Positions 43,281 through 50,996 of a stretch of DNA of 64,000 bases are shown piece after piece (within the stretch, counting starts at the first letter, position 1; the number at the start of each line of letters is the position of its first letter). Origin of the DNA: JAFAZI01 sp035501255 (GTDB lineage Bacteria > Actinomycetota > Actinomycetes > JAFAQI01); contig DATJWM010000008.1 of the NCBI GenBank assembly GCA_035501255.1, positions 1 through 64,000 of the forward strand, in the 5' to 3' direction. The notes beneath the pieces were generated by a model that was not told the DNA's origin, made no database searches, and saw nothing but the letters and a program-made list of their open reading frames with translations. Position numbers and translations under genes: made by a program.

Positions 43281-43936
43281 CGCTTGGCTCGCACCGGCGC
43301 GGGTGGGTGCAGGCGCTCGCCGGGCCGGATCACCGAGGGGTCCGGGCCGATCTCGACGCGATTGGCGGCGTACCAGGCGTGCCAGGCTCTCGTCACCTCC
43401 GCCGCTGAGGCGTCGGGTGCGAGATGACGGGCGGCGATCCCCCACAGGGTGTCTCCTGGGCCGACGGTGACGGTGGGCGTCCGGCCGGGCGCCGGCCGGT
43501 CTGGACCGGCGCGCAGCCCCGGCCAGTCGAGTGCGCCGGCCACCGCCGGACGACCGATCGGGGCGACTGCGGCGCTTGCAGCCCTCGCCGCCGATGCGCT
43601 CGCCACCGAGCCGAGGATCGAGGACGCCACCGCAACCGTCGTCGCGAGTTCGACGACCTCGCGGACGCGCCGTGGGGTGAGGCGCCGAACTGCGCGATGC
43701 GCCGAGGCGGCCCTCCCCGCCAGCTGGCCGGCGGCGGCGAGGCCGACGGTCGCGAGCAGGTAGGCCGCCAGTGCCCAGGCGACCCACTCACACCCGCGCA
43801 CGACGTCCGCGGTGGCGGTGGCGGTCGCGCTCGGTGCAGGTGGTCGCAGGTGCCAGGTCACCGCCAGCGCCGCCGCGGCGGCGGCCACCAGGAGCAGGGC
43901 GCGAGGAGTGCGGGTGCGGACGGGTTGTGCGGTCAT
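43277..43936 (-). CDS. membrane protein with C-terminal LysM domain
   Basis: 219 aa; the ATG at 43936 is preceded by GTGGAGG. Three hydrophobic segments (near residues 12-32, 45-70 and 90-120) lead to a C-terminal LysM domain: VTVGPGDTLWGIAARHLAP, a helix with WHAWYAANR, and VIRPGERLHPP. LysM binds peptidoglycan or chitin-like glycans, so the domain is expected outside the membrane. It is coupled to the Rv3235-family gene. The partner or enzymatic function is not visible. Confidence 0.82.
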   Translation of the reverse strand: MTAQPVRTRTPRALLLVAAAAAALAVTWHLRPPAPSATATATADVVRGCEWVAWALAAYLLATVGLAAAGQLAGRAASAHRAVRRLTPRRVREVVELATTVAVASSILGSVASASAARAASAAVAPIGRPAVAGALDWPGLRAGPDRPAPGRTPTVTVGPGDTLWGIAARHLAPDASAAEVTRAWHAWYAANRVEIGPDPSVIRPGERLHPPAPVRAKR

Positions 43937-44040
43937 CGAGGCCTCCACTGCTCGGAAGGCCCAGATCGTAGTTAGCGTGCGTTTGCCTTCGGTAGACACG
44001 ATTAGCGATCGGTGGATAAACCCGTGCGACACTGCTCGAC

Positions 44041-44595
44041 GTGCGCTGGGATCGCCTCTTCGACGACCTCGAGGCTCAACTGGCCGAGGCGGCCGATCTC
44101 GATCTGGATGCCGAGATCGCCGACCGCACCCGCCGCGAGCTGGCCACGGTCACGCTCGTCGACCGGGTCCGGGCGAGCGTGGGGAGGCATCTGGAGATCC
44201 ACGCGGACGGCGCGGGAACCGTGCGCGGTGAGCTTGTCCGAGCCGGGCCGGACTGGTTGCTCCTCGACGACGCCGGGCGCAGCCGCGTGGTGGCCGTTGC
44301 GGCGGTCAGCGCAGCGTCGGGACTGGCCGACCACCTCCTTGCCCCCGCCGGTGAAGTGGCGGCGCGTCTGGACCTTCGCTACCTACTGCGCGGATTGGCG
44401 CGGGACCGGGCCACCGTCGGCGTGACCACCCGCGACGGCATGCACCGGTGGGGGACGATCGACCGGGTCGGCGCCGATCACCTTGATCTCGCCGAACACC
44501 CCGCCGACACGCAGCGCCGCCCGGCCGACGTTCGCGCGGTGCGGGCGATCGCGCTCGCCGGGCTGGCGGTGGTCAGCGCCGAACCACGCCGCTAG
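44041..44595 (+). CDS. conserved-looking protein of unknown function, 184 aa
   Basis: 184 aa, GTG start. The N-terminal helix (WDRLFDDLEAQLAEAADLDLDAEIADRTRRELATVTLVDRV) is charged and may form a coiled coil. It is followed by two beta-rich repeats, around TVRGELVRAGPDWLLLDDAGRSRVV and TTRDGMHRWGTIDRVGADHLDLAEH, each resembling a small SH3-like or Sm-like barrel. No Cys, signal peptide or membrane helix is seen. A related protein is, from memory, common beside BldC-like HTH genes in actinobacteria; I assign no function. It converges with the HTH gene 2 bp away. Confidence 0.75.
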   Translation: MRWDRLFDDLEAQLAEAADLDLDAEIADRTRRELATVTLVDRVRASVGRHLEIHADGAGTVRGELVRAGPDWLLLDDAGRSRVVAVAAVSAASGLADHLLAPAGEVAARLDLRYLLRGLARDRATVGVTTRDGMHRWGTIDRVGADHLDLAEHPADTQRRPADVRAVRAIALAGLAVVSAEPRR

Positions 44596-44597
44596 GC

Positions 44598-44837
44598 CTA
44601 GGCGCGCGCCTCGCCCTCGTCGCGTCCGAAGGGGTGGCTTTCGACGAATTCGCGGGTGCGCTCATGGGCTTGGGCGATGAAGGTTTCCAGCGCGGCGCGC
44701 TCAACCCGCCACTGGCCCCGCCCTCCGACCTTCATCGCCGGCAGCTCGCCGCTGCGCACGAGGGCGTAGGTCTGCGCGGCCGAGATGTTGAGGACCTCCG
44801 CGACATCCGACAGCCGCAGGAACCGGGGCTCGGTCAT
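44598..44837 (-). CDS. BldC-like MerR-type helix-turn-helix protein
   Basis: 79 aa, ATG at 44837. It is a single winged HTH of the excisionase/MerR type (FLRLSDVAEVLNISAAQTYALVRSGELPAMKVGG, then WRVERAALETFIAQA) with a short polar C-terminal tail. The size and sequence are close to Streptomyces BldC (68 aa), a developmental DNA-binding protein. An excisionase role is unlikely because no phage genes are present. Orthology to bldC is plausible but not proved. Confidence 0.82.
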   Translation of the reverse strand: MTEPRFLRLSDVAEVLNISAAQTYALVRSGELPAMKVGGRGQWRVERAALETFIAQAHERTREFVESHPFGRDEGEARA

Positions 44838-44974
44838 GCCGGCCAGTGTGGCACTCCGCTCCGATCGCAGCGCCCGCGTCCACAGGCGACCGGCGGCGCC
44901 GGCCTGTGGACAACGCCCGCCGCGCTGACCGGTCCCGCGCCACGATAGGGCGCGTCGACCGAGGAGGAGACCAC

Positions 44975-45652
44975 GTGTCAGACCGAGCCCCTCGCGCGAG
45001 CCGGCTCGCCGTCGCCCGCTGGCTGGACACCCGAGTGGTGGTCGGCGTCCTTCTCGTGCTCGCCTCGGTCGTTGCCGGCTCTCGAATCCTCGCGTCCTCC
45101 GATCGGTACGCAGCCGTCTACGCGGCTCGGTCCCCGCTCACGCCGGGCGAGCGGGTGGGCAGTGCCGACCTTGAGGTCGCGCGGGTGCGGTTCGCCGGTG
45201 CTGCCTCCGCCTACATTCGTGCCACCGCGGCCGCACCGCTCGGCTATACCGTCACCCGCTACGTCGGCGCCGGCGAGCTGGTGCCGGTGGCCGCCTTGTC
45301 CGCTGCGTCGACCCCGGCGAACGCCACCCGCCTGGTGACCGTCCCGGTGCCGTCCCAGCACCTCCCGCAGGACATCGCGCGCGGCGACCTCGTCGATGTC
45401 TACCTCACCGCGAAGGGATCGGGCGGTTCGTCGAGGGCGCCGCGCCGGGTGCTGCGGTCGGCCCTCGTCGAGGGGGTGCAAGGCGCAAGCGAGATCGCCT
45501 CGGACGGATCCAGCGTCGGCCTCGTGCTTGCGGTGCCGACCGCGAGCGTGCCGGTGGTGATCGGTGCGGTGGAGGGCGGCGCGCTCGATGTCGTCCGGGT
45601 GCCCGGTCCGATCGATGCCTCGGACGGCTCCGGGAAAGCGGTCGGCCGGTGA
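44975..45652 (+). CDS. SAF-domain protein (CpaB/RcpC-like)
   Basis: 225 aa; the GTG at 44975 is preceded by GAGGAGGAG. One membrane helix near residues 20-40 (VVVGVLLVLASVVAGSRIL) anchors it. The SAF domain starts at AVYAARSPLTPGERVGSADLEVARVR, followed by YVGAGELVPVAAL. The later region (VPVPSQHLPQDIARGDLVDVYLTA) resembles the RcpC/CpaB module of Flp-pilus assembly. The stop overlaps the GTG of the CpaE-like gene. There is no TadA ATPase, TadB/C or pilin in the window. Confidence 0.8.
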   Translation: MSDRAPRASRLAVARWLDTRVVVGVLLVLASVVAGSRILASSDRYAAVYAARSPLTPGERVGSADLEVARVRFAGAASAYIRATAAAPLGYTVTRYVGAGELVPVAALSAASTPANATRLVTVPVPSQHLPQDIARGDLVDVYLTAKGSGGSSRAPRRVLRSALVEGVQGASEIASDGSSVGLVLAVPTASVPVVIGAVEGGALDVVRVPGPIDASDGSGKAVGR

Positions 45653-46908
45653 GCCTGCCCGTCCTGACCGCCGGCGGCGATCCGCGTTGGGAGGCGGAGC
45701 TCACCGCGGCCCTGGGGATCGGTGACCACGGGGTGGAGGTGGTGCGACGGTGCGTCGACGTCGCCGACCTGCTTGCTGCTGCCGCCGCCGGACTCGCCCG
45801 TGCGGTCGTCGTCTCGGCCGACCTGCGGCGCTTCGACGGTGCCGCGGTCGCCCGCCTGCACGCTGCCGGGGTCGCGGTGATCGGGGTCGCGGCCGACTCC
45901 GCCGGGCAGGCGCGGCTGCACCAGATCGGCTCCGACCGGGTGCTCGCCACCGGCGCGAGCGCCGGCGAGGTGGCGGCTGCTTTGCGCGATGCCCTCCTCG
46001 ATCCCCCCGCGCGCACCGGTGACACCGAGCCGGGCGGGCCGACCGCCCCGCTCGGCGGCGGTGGCGATCCGATCGGTGAAGTGGTGGCCGTCTGGGGACC
46101 GACGGGCGCCCCCGGCCGGACGACGATCGCCGTGAACATCGCCGCGGAGCTGGCGGCCCGTGGTCACCGGGTCACCGTGGTCGACGCGGACACCTACGGC
46201 GCGGCGGTGGGTCAGGTCCTCGGGTTGCTCGATGAGGCCCCGGGCGTGGCCGCGGCCTGCCGGCAGGCCAACCACGGCACCCTCGACGCCGTCGCTCTCA
46301 GCGGGCTGGCCGCCGAGGTGGCGCCCGGCCTTCGCGTTCTCACCGGAGTCACCCGGGTCGATCGATGGCCGGAAATCCGCCCCGCCGCGCTCGCCACGGT
46401 CCTCGAGCTGTGCCGACGCGACGCGGCCTACGTCGTGGTCGACTGCGGGTTCTGTCTCGAGCAGGACGAGGAGCTCGCCTACGACACCGCAGCCCCGCGC
46501 CGCAACGGCGCCTCGATTGCCGCGCTCGAGGCGGCCCACGCCGTCGTCATGGTCACCGGATCGGATCCGCTCGGGCTCGCGCGGTTCGTCCGGGCGGGGG
46601 AGCACTGCCGAGGCCTGGCCGGGACCGCCCGGGTGATCCCGGTCGCGAACCGTCTGCGGCGCGGGGTGGTCGGGGCGGGCGACCCGCGCCGCGCCGTCTC
46701 CACCGCGCTCGAGCGCTACGCCGGGCTGACGAGCGTCCACATCGTGCCGGAGGACCGCGCGGCGTGCGACGCGGCGCTCGCGGCGGGCCGCACGCTCGCC
46801 GAGGCGGCACCGCGCTCACCCGCGCGGGCGGCGATCGCGGAACTCGCGGTCGCGATCACCGGGGTCACCCCGGGCCGCGCGCGGCGACGTCAGGGTCGCG
46901 ACAGGTAA
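45649..46908 (+). CDS. CpaE/TadZ-like P-loop ATPase
   Basis: 419 aa, GTG start overlapping the preceding stop. An N-terminal ~120-residue receiver-like domain (no obvious phospho-Asp set) precedes a MinD/ParA-type ATPase. The nucleotide site reads VWGPTGAPGRTTIAVNIA, a deviant Walker A in which Lys is replaced by Arg or Gly, followed by VTVVDADTYG and YVVVDCGF. TadZ/CpaE proteins localise pilus machinery at the pole. The altered P-loop and the lack of other tad genes leave its role open. Its end overlaps the convergent acyl-CoA dehydrogenase by 19 bp. Confidence 0.78.
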   Translation: MSLPVLTAGGDPRWEAELTAALGIGDHGVEVVRRCVDVADLLAAAAAGLARAVVVSADLRRFDGAAVARLHAAGVAVIGVAADSAGQARLHQIGSDRVLATGASAGEVAAALRDALLDPPARTGDTEPGGPTAPLGGGGDPIGEVVAVWGPTGAPGRTTIAVNIAAELAARGHRVTVVDADTYGAAVGQVLGLLDEAPGVAAACRQANHGTLDAVALSGLAAEVAPGLRVLTGVTRVDRWPEIRPAALATVLELCRRDAAYVVVDCGFCLEQDEELAYDTAAPRRNGASIAALEAAHAVVMVTGSDPLGLARFVRAGEHCRGLAGTARVIPVANRLRRGVVGAGDPRRAVSTALERYAGLTSVHIVPEDRAACDAALAAGRTLAEAAPRSPARAAIAELAVAITGVTPGRARRRQGRDR

Positions 46909-48113
46909 GGTCCGAGCTCCTGGCGGGCCACCGAGCGGAGGTGGACCTCGTCGGGTCCGTCCGCGAGGCGCAGGGTGCGCGCGTGGGCGTACATCTCGGC
47001 GAGCGGAAAGTCCTCGCTCACCCCGGCCGCGCCGTGGACCTGGATGGCGCGATCGATCACCGCGCAGGCGACCCTCGGGGCGATCACCTTGATCGCCGCG
47101 ATCTCACTGCGGGCACCCTTCGCGCCGACCGTGTCGATCAGCCACGCGGTCTTCAGGGTCATCAGCCGGGCCTGTTCGATCTCCAGCCGCGACTCGGCGA
47201 TCTGCGCCTGGATGACGCCCTGAGCTGCGAGCACCTTGCCGAACGCGACTCGCGACGCCGCCCGCGCGCAGGTCAAATCGAGCGCCCGTTCGGCCATGCC
47301 GAGCGCCCGCATGCAGTGGTGGATGCGGCCCGGGCCGAGGCGGGCCTGCGCGATCGCGAAGCCGCCGCCTTCGGTACCGATCAGGTTGGCGGCCGGCACC
47401 CGCACGTTGTCGAAGGTGAGCTCGCAGTGTCCGTGCTGGTCCTGATACCCGAACACCGGGAGCGGCCGCACCACCGTGACTCCGGGCGTGTCCATCGCAA
47501 CGAGCACCATCGACTGCTGGGCGTGGCGAGCGGCGTCGGGATTCGTCTTTCCCATGACGATCAGCACGGCGCACCGCGGGTCCGCGCTCCCACTGATCCA
47601 CCATTTGCGTCCGTTGATCAGGTAATCATCGCCGTCGCGGCGGATGTCGGTGGCGATGTTCGTGGCGTCCGACGACGCGACCGCCGGCTCGGTCATCGCG
47701 AACGCCGAACGGATCTCACCGGCGAGCAACGGTTCCAGCCAGCGCTCCTTCTGCTCAGGCGTGCCGAACAGGTGCAGCACCTCCATGTTGCCGGTGTCGG
47801 GCGCGGCGCCGTTGATTGCCTCGGGTGCGAGACGGACCGATCGCCCGGTGATTTCGGCGAGGACCGCGTAGTCGAGGTTGCTCAGCCCCGAGATGGCCGG
47901 AAGGAACAGGTTCCACAGCCCGCGGTTGCGGGCCTCGGCCTTCAGGTCCTCGATGACCGGCGGAACGTCATGGGGTTTGCCGTCGGCGATCAGGGCCTGG
48001 CGTTGGGCGTGGTAGACCGGCTCGCTCGGATAGACGTGGGCGTGCATGAAATCGTTGAGGCGCCGCGCGTACTCCTCGGCGATCGGCGACGGGGCGAAGT
48101 CCACGCCCGACAC
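46890..48113 (-). CDS. acyl-CoA dehydrogenase (ACAD10/11-like)
   Basis: 407 aa from the GTG at 48113 (VSGVDFAPSPIAEEYARRL); a second GTG at 48104 is possible. FAD/substrate motifs are FAMTEPAVASSDATNI, WWISGSADPRCAVLIVMG, LIGTEGGGFAIAQARLGPGRIHHCMRALG, and IQVHGAAGVSEDFPLAEMYAHART. The end RLADGPDEVHLRSVARQEL is typical of the ACAD10/11 and 2-methylbranched group, which differ from the first ACAD of this window. The precise substrate is not readable. It is divergent from the LytR_C gene. Confidence 0.9.
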   Translation of the reverse strand: MSGVDFAPSPIAEEYARRLNDFMHAHVYPSEPVYHAQRQALIADGKPHDVPPVIEDLKAEARNRGLWNLFLPAISGLSNLDYAVLAEITGRSVRLAPEAINGAAPDTGNMEVLHLFGTPEQKERWLEPLLAGEIRSAFAMTEPAVASSDATNIATDIRRDGDDYLINGRKWWISGSADPRCAVLIVMGKTNPDAARHAQQSMVLVAMDTPGVTVVRPLPVFGYQDQHGHCELTFDNVRVPAANLIGTEGGGFAIAQARLGPGRIHHCMRALGMAERALDLTCARAASRVAFGKVLAAQGVIQAQIAESRLEIEQARLMTLKTAWLIDTVGAKGARSEIAAIKVIAPRVACAVIDRAIQVHGAAGVSEDFPLAEMYAHARTLRLADGPDEVHLRSVARQELGPYLSRP

Positions 48114-48166
48114 CTTAGGTTCTCGCGCGCGAGCCAGGTTCTCACGCGCGGGCCGTGGCCGTCTCT

Positions 48167-48172
48167 TAGCAT
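48167..48172 (+). promoter_or_regulatory. -10 box of LytR_C gene (leaderless-type)
   Basis: TAGCAT ends 8 nt before the GTG at 48181, in the 67-bp gap from the divergent acyl-CoA dehydrogenase gene. Confidence 0.45.
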
Positions 48173-48180
48173 CGTTGTCC

Positions 48181-48738
48181 GTGACGATTCCCGGCCGCGG
48201 CGATCTGTCCCCGCCGCACCGGCCGCACCGTGCCGGCCGCTGGCTGGTCACCGCCGCGGTCCTCGCGATTTTGGTTGGCGGCGGGTACGCCGCCGTCATG
48301 TGGTTGACCGGGTCGTCGTCGGCGAAGTCGGCCGCGCCGCCGCAGCCGTGCCCCGCCGCGGCGCAGGCGCACGGTGTGCACCCGGCTCAGGTGGATCTCG
48401 TCGTGCTCAACGGGACGGCCCGGATCGGCCTTGCCTCGACGGCCGCATCAACCCTCGAGCAACGCGGCTTTCAGATCACGACGGTCGGCAACACCCCGAC
48501 GCTCATCAGCGGTGTCGCGGTCGTGCGATTCCCGCACCGCCTGCGACGCGACGCGCAGTTGGTTGCCGCTCAGATATCCGGGGCAACCGAACACGTCGCT
48601 CACGTTCACTCGATCGCGCTCGAGTTGGGTCCGGACTTCACCGGCTTGCGGAGCCGGGCAAAAGCCAAGGCGGCCTACCGGCACGCGCTCGCCGCTGCGG
48701 GCAGCACCCCGCAGCCCACCTGTACCCCCTCCTCGTAG
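48181..48738 (+). CDS. membrane-anchored LytR C-terminal-domain protein
   Basis: 185 aa from the GTG at 48181. A single membrane helix (WLVTAAVLAILVGGGYAAVMWL, residues ~20-42) is followed by a LytR_C-type domain: VDLVVLNGTARIGLASTAASTLEQRGFQITTVGN, then AQISGATEHVAHVHSIALELGPDF. There is no LytR-CpsA-Psr ligase domain, so it is the stand-alone C-terminal type. These proteins are common in Actinobacteria and are thought to work at the envelope. Nothing specific is seen. Confidence 0.82.
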   Translation: MTIPGRGDLSPPHRPHRAGRWLVTAAVLAILVGGGYAAVMWLTGSSSAKSAAPPQPCPAAAQAHGVHPAQVDLVVLNGTARIGLASTAASTLEQRGFQITTVGNTPTLISGVAVVRFPHRLRRDAQLVAAQISGATEHVAHVHSIALELGPDFTGLRSRAKAKAAYRHALAAAGSTPQPTCTPSS

Positions 48739-48750
48739 AGCCTCAGGACC

Positions 48751-49401
48751 GTGGCGAAGGCGCGCGCCCTGATCGTCGACTGGGGTGGAGTGCTCACCAA
48801 CTCCCTCCAGGACACGATGACGACCTGGTGCGAGACCGACGGGATCGACTACGAGGCGTTCCGCGCGGTACTGGCGGACTGGCTGGGTGCGTCCTACGGC
48901 GATGACGCGACGACCAACCCGATCCACGCCCTCGAACGGGGCGAGATGGAGGTGCCGGACTTCGAGGCCGAGCTTGCCGCTCGGCTGCGTGCCCGGGACG
49001 GCGGGACGCCGGAGCCGACCGGCCTGCTGACCCGGATGTTCGCGGGGTTCGAACCGCAGCCGCCGATGGTTCGCGCCGTACGTCGAGCCAAGGCCGCGGG
49101 CGTTGCGACGGCGCTTCTGTCCAACTCGTGGGGCAACGACTACCCGCGCACGGGATGGGAGGAGATGTTCGACGAGGTGGTCATCTCCGGCGAGGTCGGG
49201 ATGCGCAAGCCCGAGCCGCGGATCTACCGGCTGGTGGCCCAGCGCCTCGACCTCGATCCGAGAAGGTGCGTGTTCGTCGACGACCTGATGCCCAACGTCC
49301 GCGCAGCGGTCGACGTCGGGATGGTGGGGGTCCATCACGTGACCCCCCAGCAGACCCTCGACGAGCTCGAGCCGCTCTTCGAGACCGACCTGCGCCACTA
49401 A
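48751..49401 (+). CDS. HAD-superfamily hydrolase (subfamily IA)
   Basis: 216 aa, GTG start 12 bp after the preceding stop. HAD motif I is LIVDWGGVLTNS with nucleophile Asp10; the second Asp of the classic DxD is Gly12, a replacement seen in HAD-IA members that resemble the phosphatase domain of epoxide hydrolases. Motif II is ALLSNSW, motif III MRKPEPRIY with Lys, and motif IV CVFVDDLMPNVRAA. It may be a phosphatase or dehalogenase-like enzyme of unknown substrate. Confidence 0.86.
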   Translation: MAKARALIVDWGGVLTNSLQDTMTTWCETDGIDYEAFRAVLADWLGASYGDDATTNPIHALERGEMEVPDFEAELAARLRARDGGTPEPTGLLTRMFAGFEPQPPMVRAVRRAKAAGVATALLSNSWGNDYPRTGWEEMFDEVVISGEVGMRKPEPRIYRLVAQRLDLDPRRCVFVDDLMPNVRAAVDVGMVGVHHVTPQQTLDELEPLFETDLRH

Positions 49402-49445
49402 CCGACGGATGCCAACCCATCGCTGGTAGTGCAAGACTTCAGGTG

Positions 49446-50444
49446 ATGACCGGATCTCGTGACCTCCCCACGCCGGTCGAGCCACCCCCTCGTCGCGGGC
49501 TCGTGCTCGGCGGCGGCGGAGTCCTGGGCGCGGCGTGGATGATCGGCGCGCTGTCCGCCCTCGCCGACGCGCTCGACTGGGATCCGCGCGCGGCCGAGAC
49601 GATCGTCGGGACGTCGGCCGGATCGGTGCTCGCGGCGTTGCTCGGCAGCGGGCTGTCGGTCCACCAGCTCATCAACCACCAGCGCGGCATCGTGATCCCT
49701 GGCGATCTGGTGATCGACTTCGATCCGGACACCGCGAGCGGTGGCTCGCTTCCCCCCCGGCCCGCGCTGCGGCTCGGTTCCGGCGCGCTCCTTCGGCGCT
49801 CGGTTCGCCATCCGCGCCAACTTCCTCCGCTCGCCGTCCTCGCCGGCCTGGCACCGCGTGGTCGCGGCACCCTCGCGGCCGTCGGCGACCTGGTGTTCGC
49901 GGTGAACCCGGAAGGGACCTGGCCGACCCGGCCGGCCTTGCGGTTGGTGGCGATGGACTACGAGACCGGGGAGCGGGTCGCCTTCGGCAGCCCCGACGCG
50001 CCGGGGGCGCCGCTGGCCGAGGCGGTGATGGCGTCGTCATCGATCCCGGGGTGGTACGCGCCGTGTCCGATCAACGGCCGCCGGTACGTCGATGGCGGCG
50101 CGTTGTCCCCGACCTCGATCGACCTGCTCGCCGACGGCGGGCTGGACGAGGTGTACGTGCTGGCGCCGATGGTGTCCTTCGACTACGACCGTCCCTCCTC
50201 GGTCGTCGCCCGGCTGGAGCGCCGGTTTCGCCGGCAGATGACCAAGCGGGCGCTGCGCGAGGCCGGCCGGGTTCGTCGCGGCGGGACGCGCGTGACCGTC
50301 CTCGGGCCCGGTCGCGAGGATCTGGAGGCGATCGGGGCCAACCTGATGGACCACCGCCGTCGTACCGACGTTCTCGACACCGCGATGTACACCACCGCCG
50401 CGGTGCTGGCCGGACCGTCGACCGAGCTGTCCGCCTCGGCCTAG
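49446..50444 (+). CDS. patatin-like phospholipase
   Basis: 332 aa, ATG at 49446 (the GTG at 49443 is in frame). The oxyanion loop GLVLGGGGVLGAAW, the nucleophile elbow IVGTSAGSVLAAL, and the catalytic Asp in YVDGGALSPTSIDLL make a complete Ser-Asp dyad of the patatin family. No signal peptide or membrane helix is seen, so it is probably cytoplasmic or membrane-peripheral. It would hydrolyse acyl esters of lipids. The next gene begins 10 bp downstream. Confidence 0.88.
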   Translation: MTGSRDLPTPVEPPPRRGLVLGGGGVLGAAWMIGALSALADALDWDPRAAETIVGTSAGSVLAALLGSGLSVHQLINHQRGIVIPGDLVIDFDPDTASGGSLPPRPALRLGSGALLRRSVRHPRQLPPLAVLAGLAPRGRGTLAAVGDLVFAVNPEGTWPTRPALRLVAMDYETGERVAFGSPDAPGAPLAEAVMASSSIPGWYAPCPINGRRYVDGGALSPTSIDLLADGGLDEVYVLAPMVSFDYDRPSSVVARLERRFRRQMTKRALREAGRVRRGGTRVTVLGPGREDLEAIGANLMDHRRRTDVLDTAMYTTAAVLAGPSTELSASA

Positions 50445-50454
50445 AGCCGGCCTG

Positions 50455-50958
50455 ATGCGCGTCTACCTGCCGGCGACGCTCGGTTTGCTCGCGCGCTGGG
50501 TGGCGGCCGGCGTCGCGCTAGTCCCTGGTGACGGTTCGGCCGACCGCGGGTTCGCCGTCACCCCGGCGCTGCGCGAGTGGTACCGCGAGGCCGACATCGA
50601 CGAGCTCGAGTACGCCGCGCAGGTCGACGCCTCGATCGGATCGCTGCGACTGCTCGCCGCCGATCCGGGCGTCGTACGCCGCCGGGTGATCCTTGCCGCG
50701 GACCTGGCCGACGAGGCGCTGCGGCCGGACTCCCTGCGGGGCCGGGCGGTGGTCGCCGTCGACGGTCCGATCCCGATCTCCCGATGGGCGAGTGCGCTCG
50801 TCGACGAACCGGAGGCGCAGGCGACCGTCGCGGCTGCGATCGACGCGCTCGGCCTCGCCGACCGCGGCGATGACGACGCGCGGTTTGCGGTCGACGAGGC
50901 GCAGGCGCACGAGCTGGGCTGGTACGCCGTTTCAGAGCTTCGCTACCTGTTCGACTAG
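50455..50958 (+). CDS. DUF6912-family protein
   Basis: 167 aa, ATG start. It begins MRVYLPATLGLLARWVAAG and contains VTPALREWYREADIDELEYAAQVDAS. The later VVAVDGPIPISRWASALVDEPEAQATVAAAIDAL and the end HELGWYAVSELRYLFD agree with my memory of the actinobacterial DUF6912 family. It looks cytoplasmic with no catalytic motif. It sits between patatin and pruA genes. Confidence 0.72.
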   Translation: MRVYLPATLGLLARWVAAGVALVPGDGSADRGFAVTPALREWYREADIDELEYAAQVDASIGSLRLLAADPGVVRRRVILAADLADEALRPDSLRGRAVVAVDGPIPISRWASALVDEPEAQATVAAAIDALGLADRGDDDARFAVDEAQAHELGWYAVSELRYLFD

Positions 50959-50996
50959 GTGGGGCTGCGTGGCCGGCAGTGGCAGGATGAGCCTCG

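Noticed and set aside
46365..48905. 846-codon plus-strand frame through the CpaE-like and acyl-CoA dehydrogenase region
   Set aside because: It crosses the ends of real genes on both strands and reads as Arg/Gly-rich nonsense.
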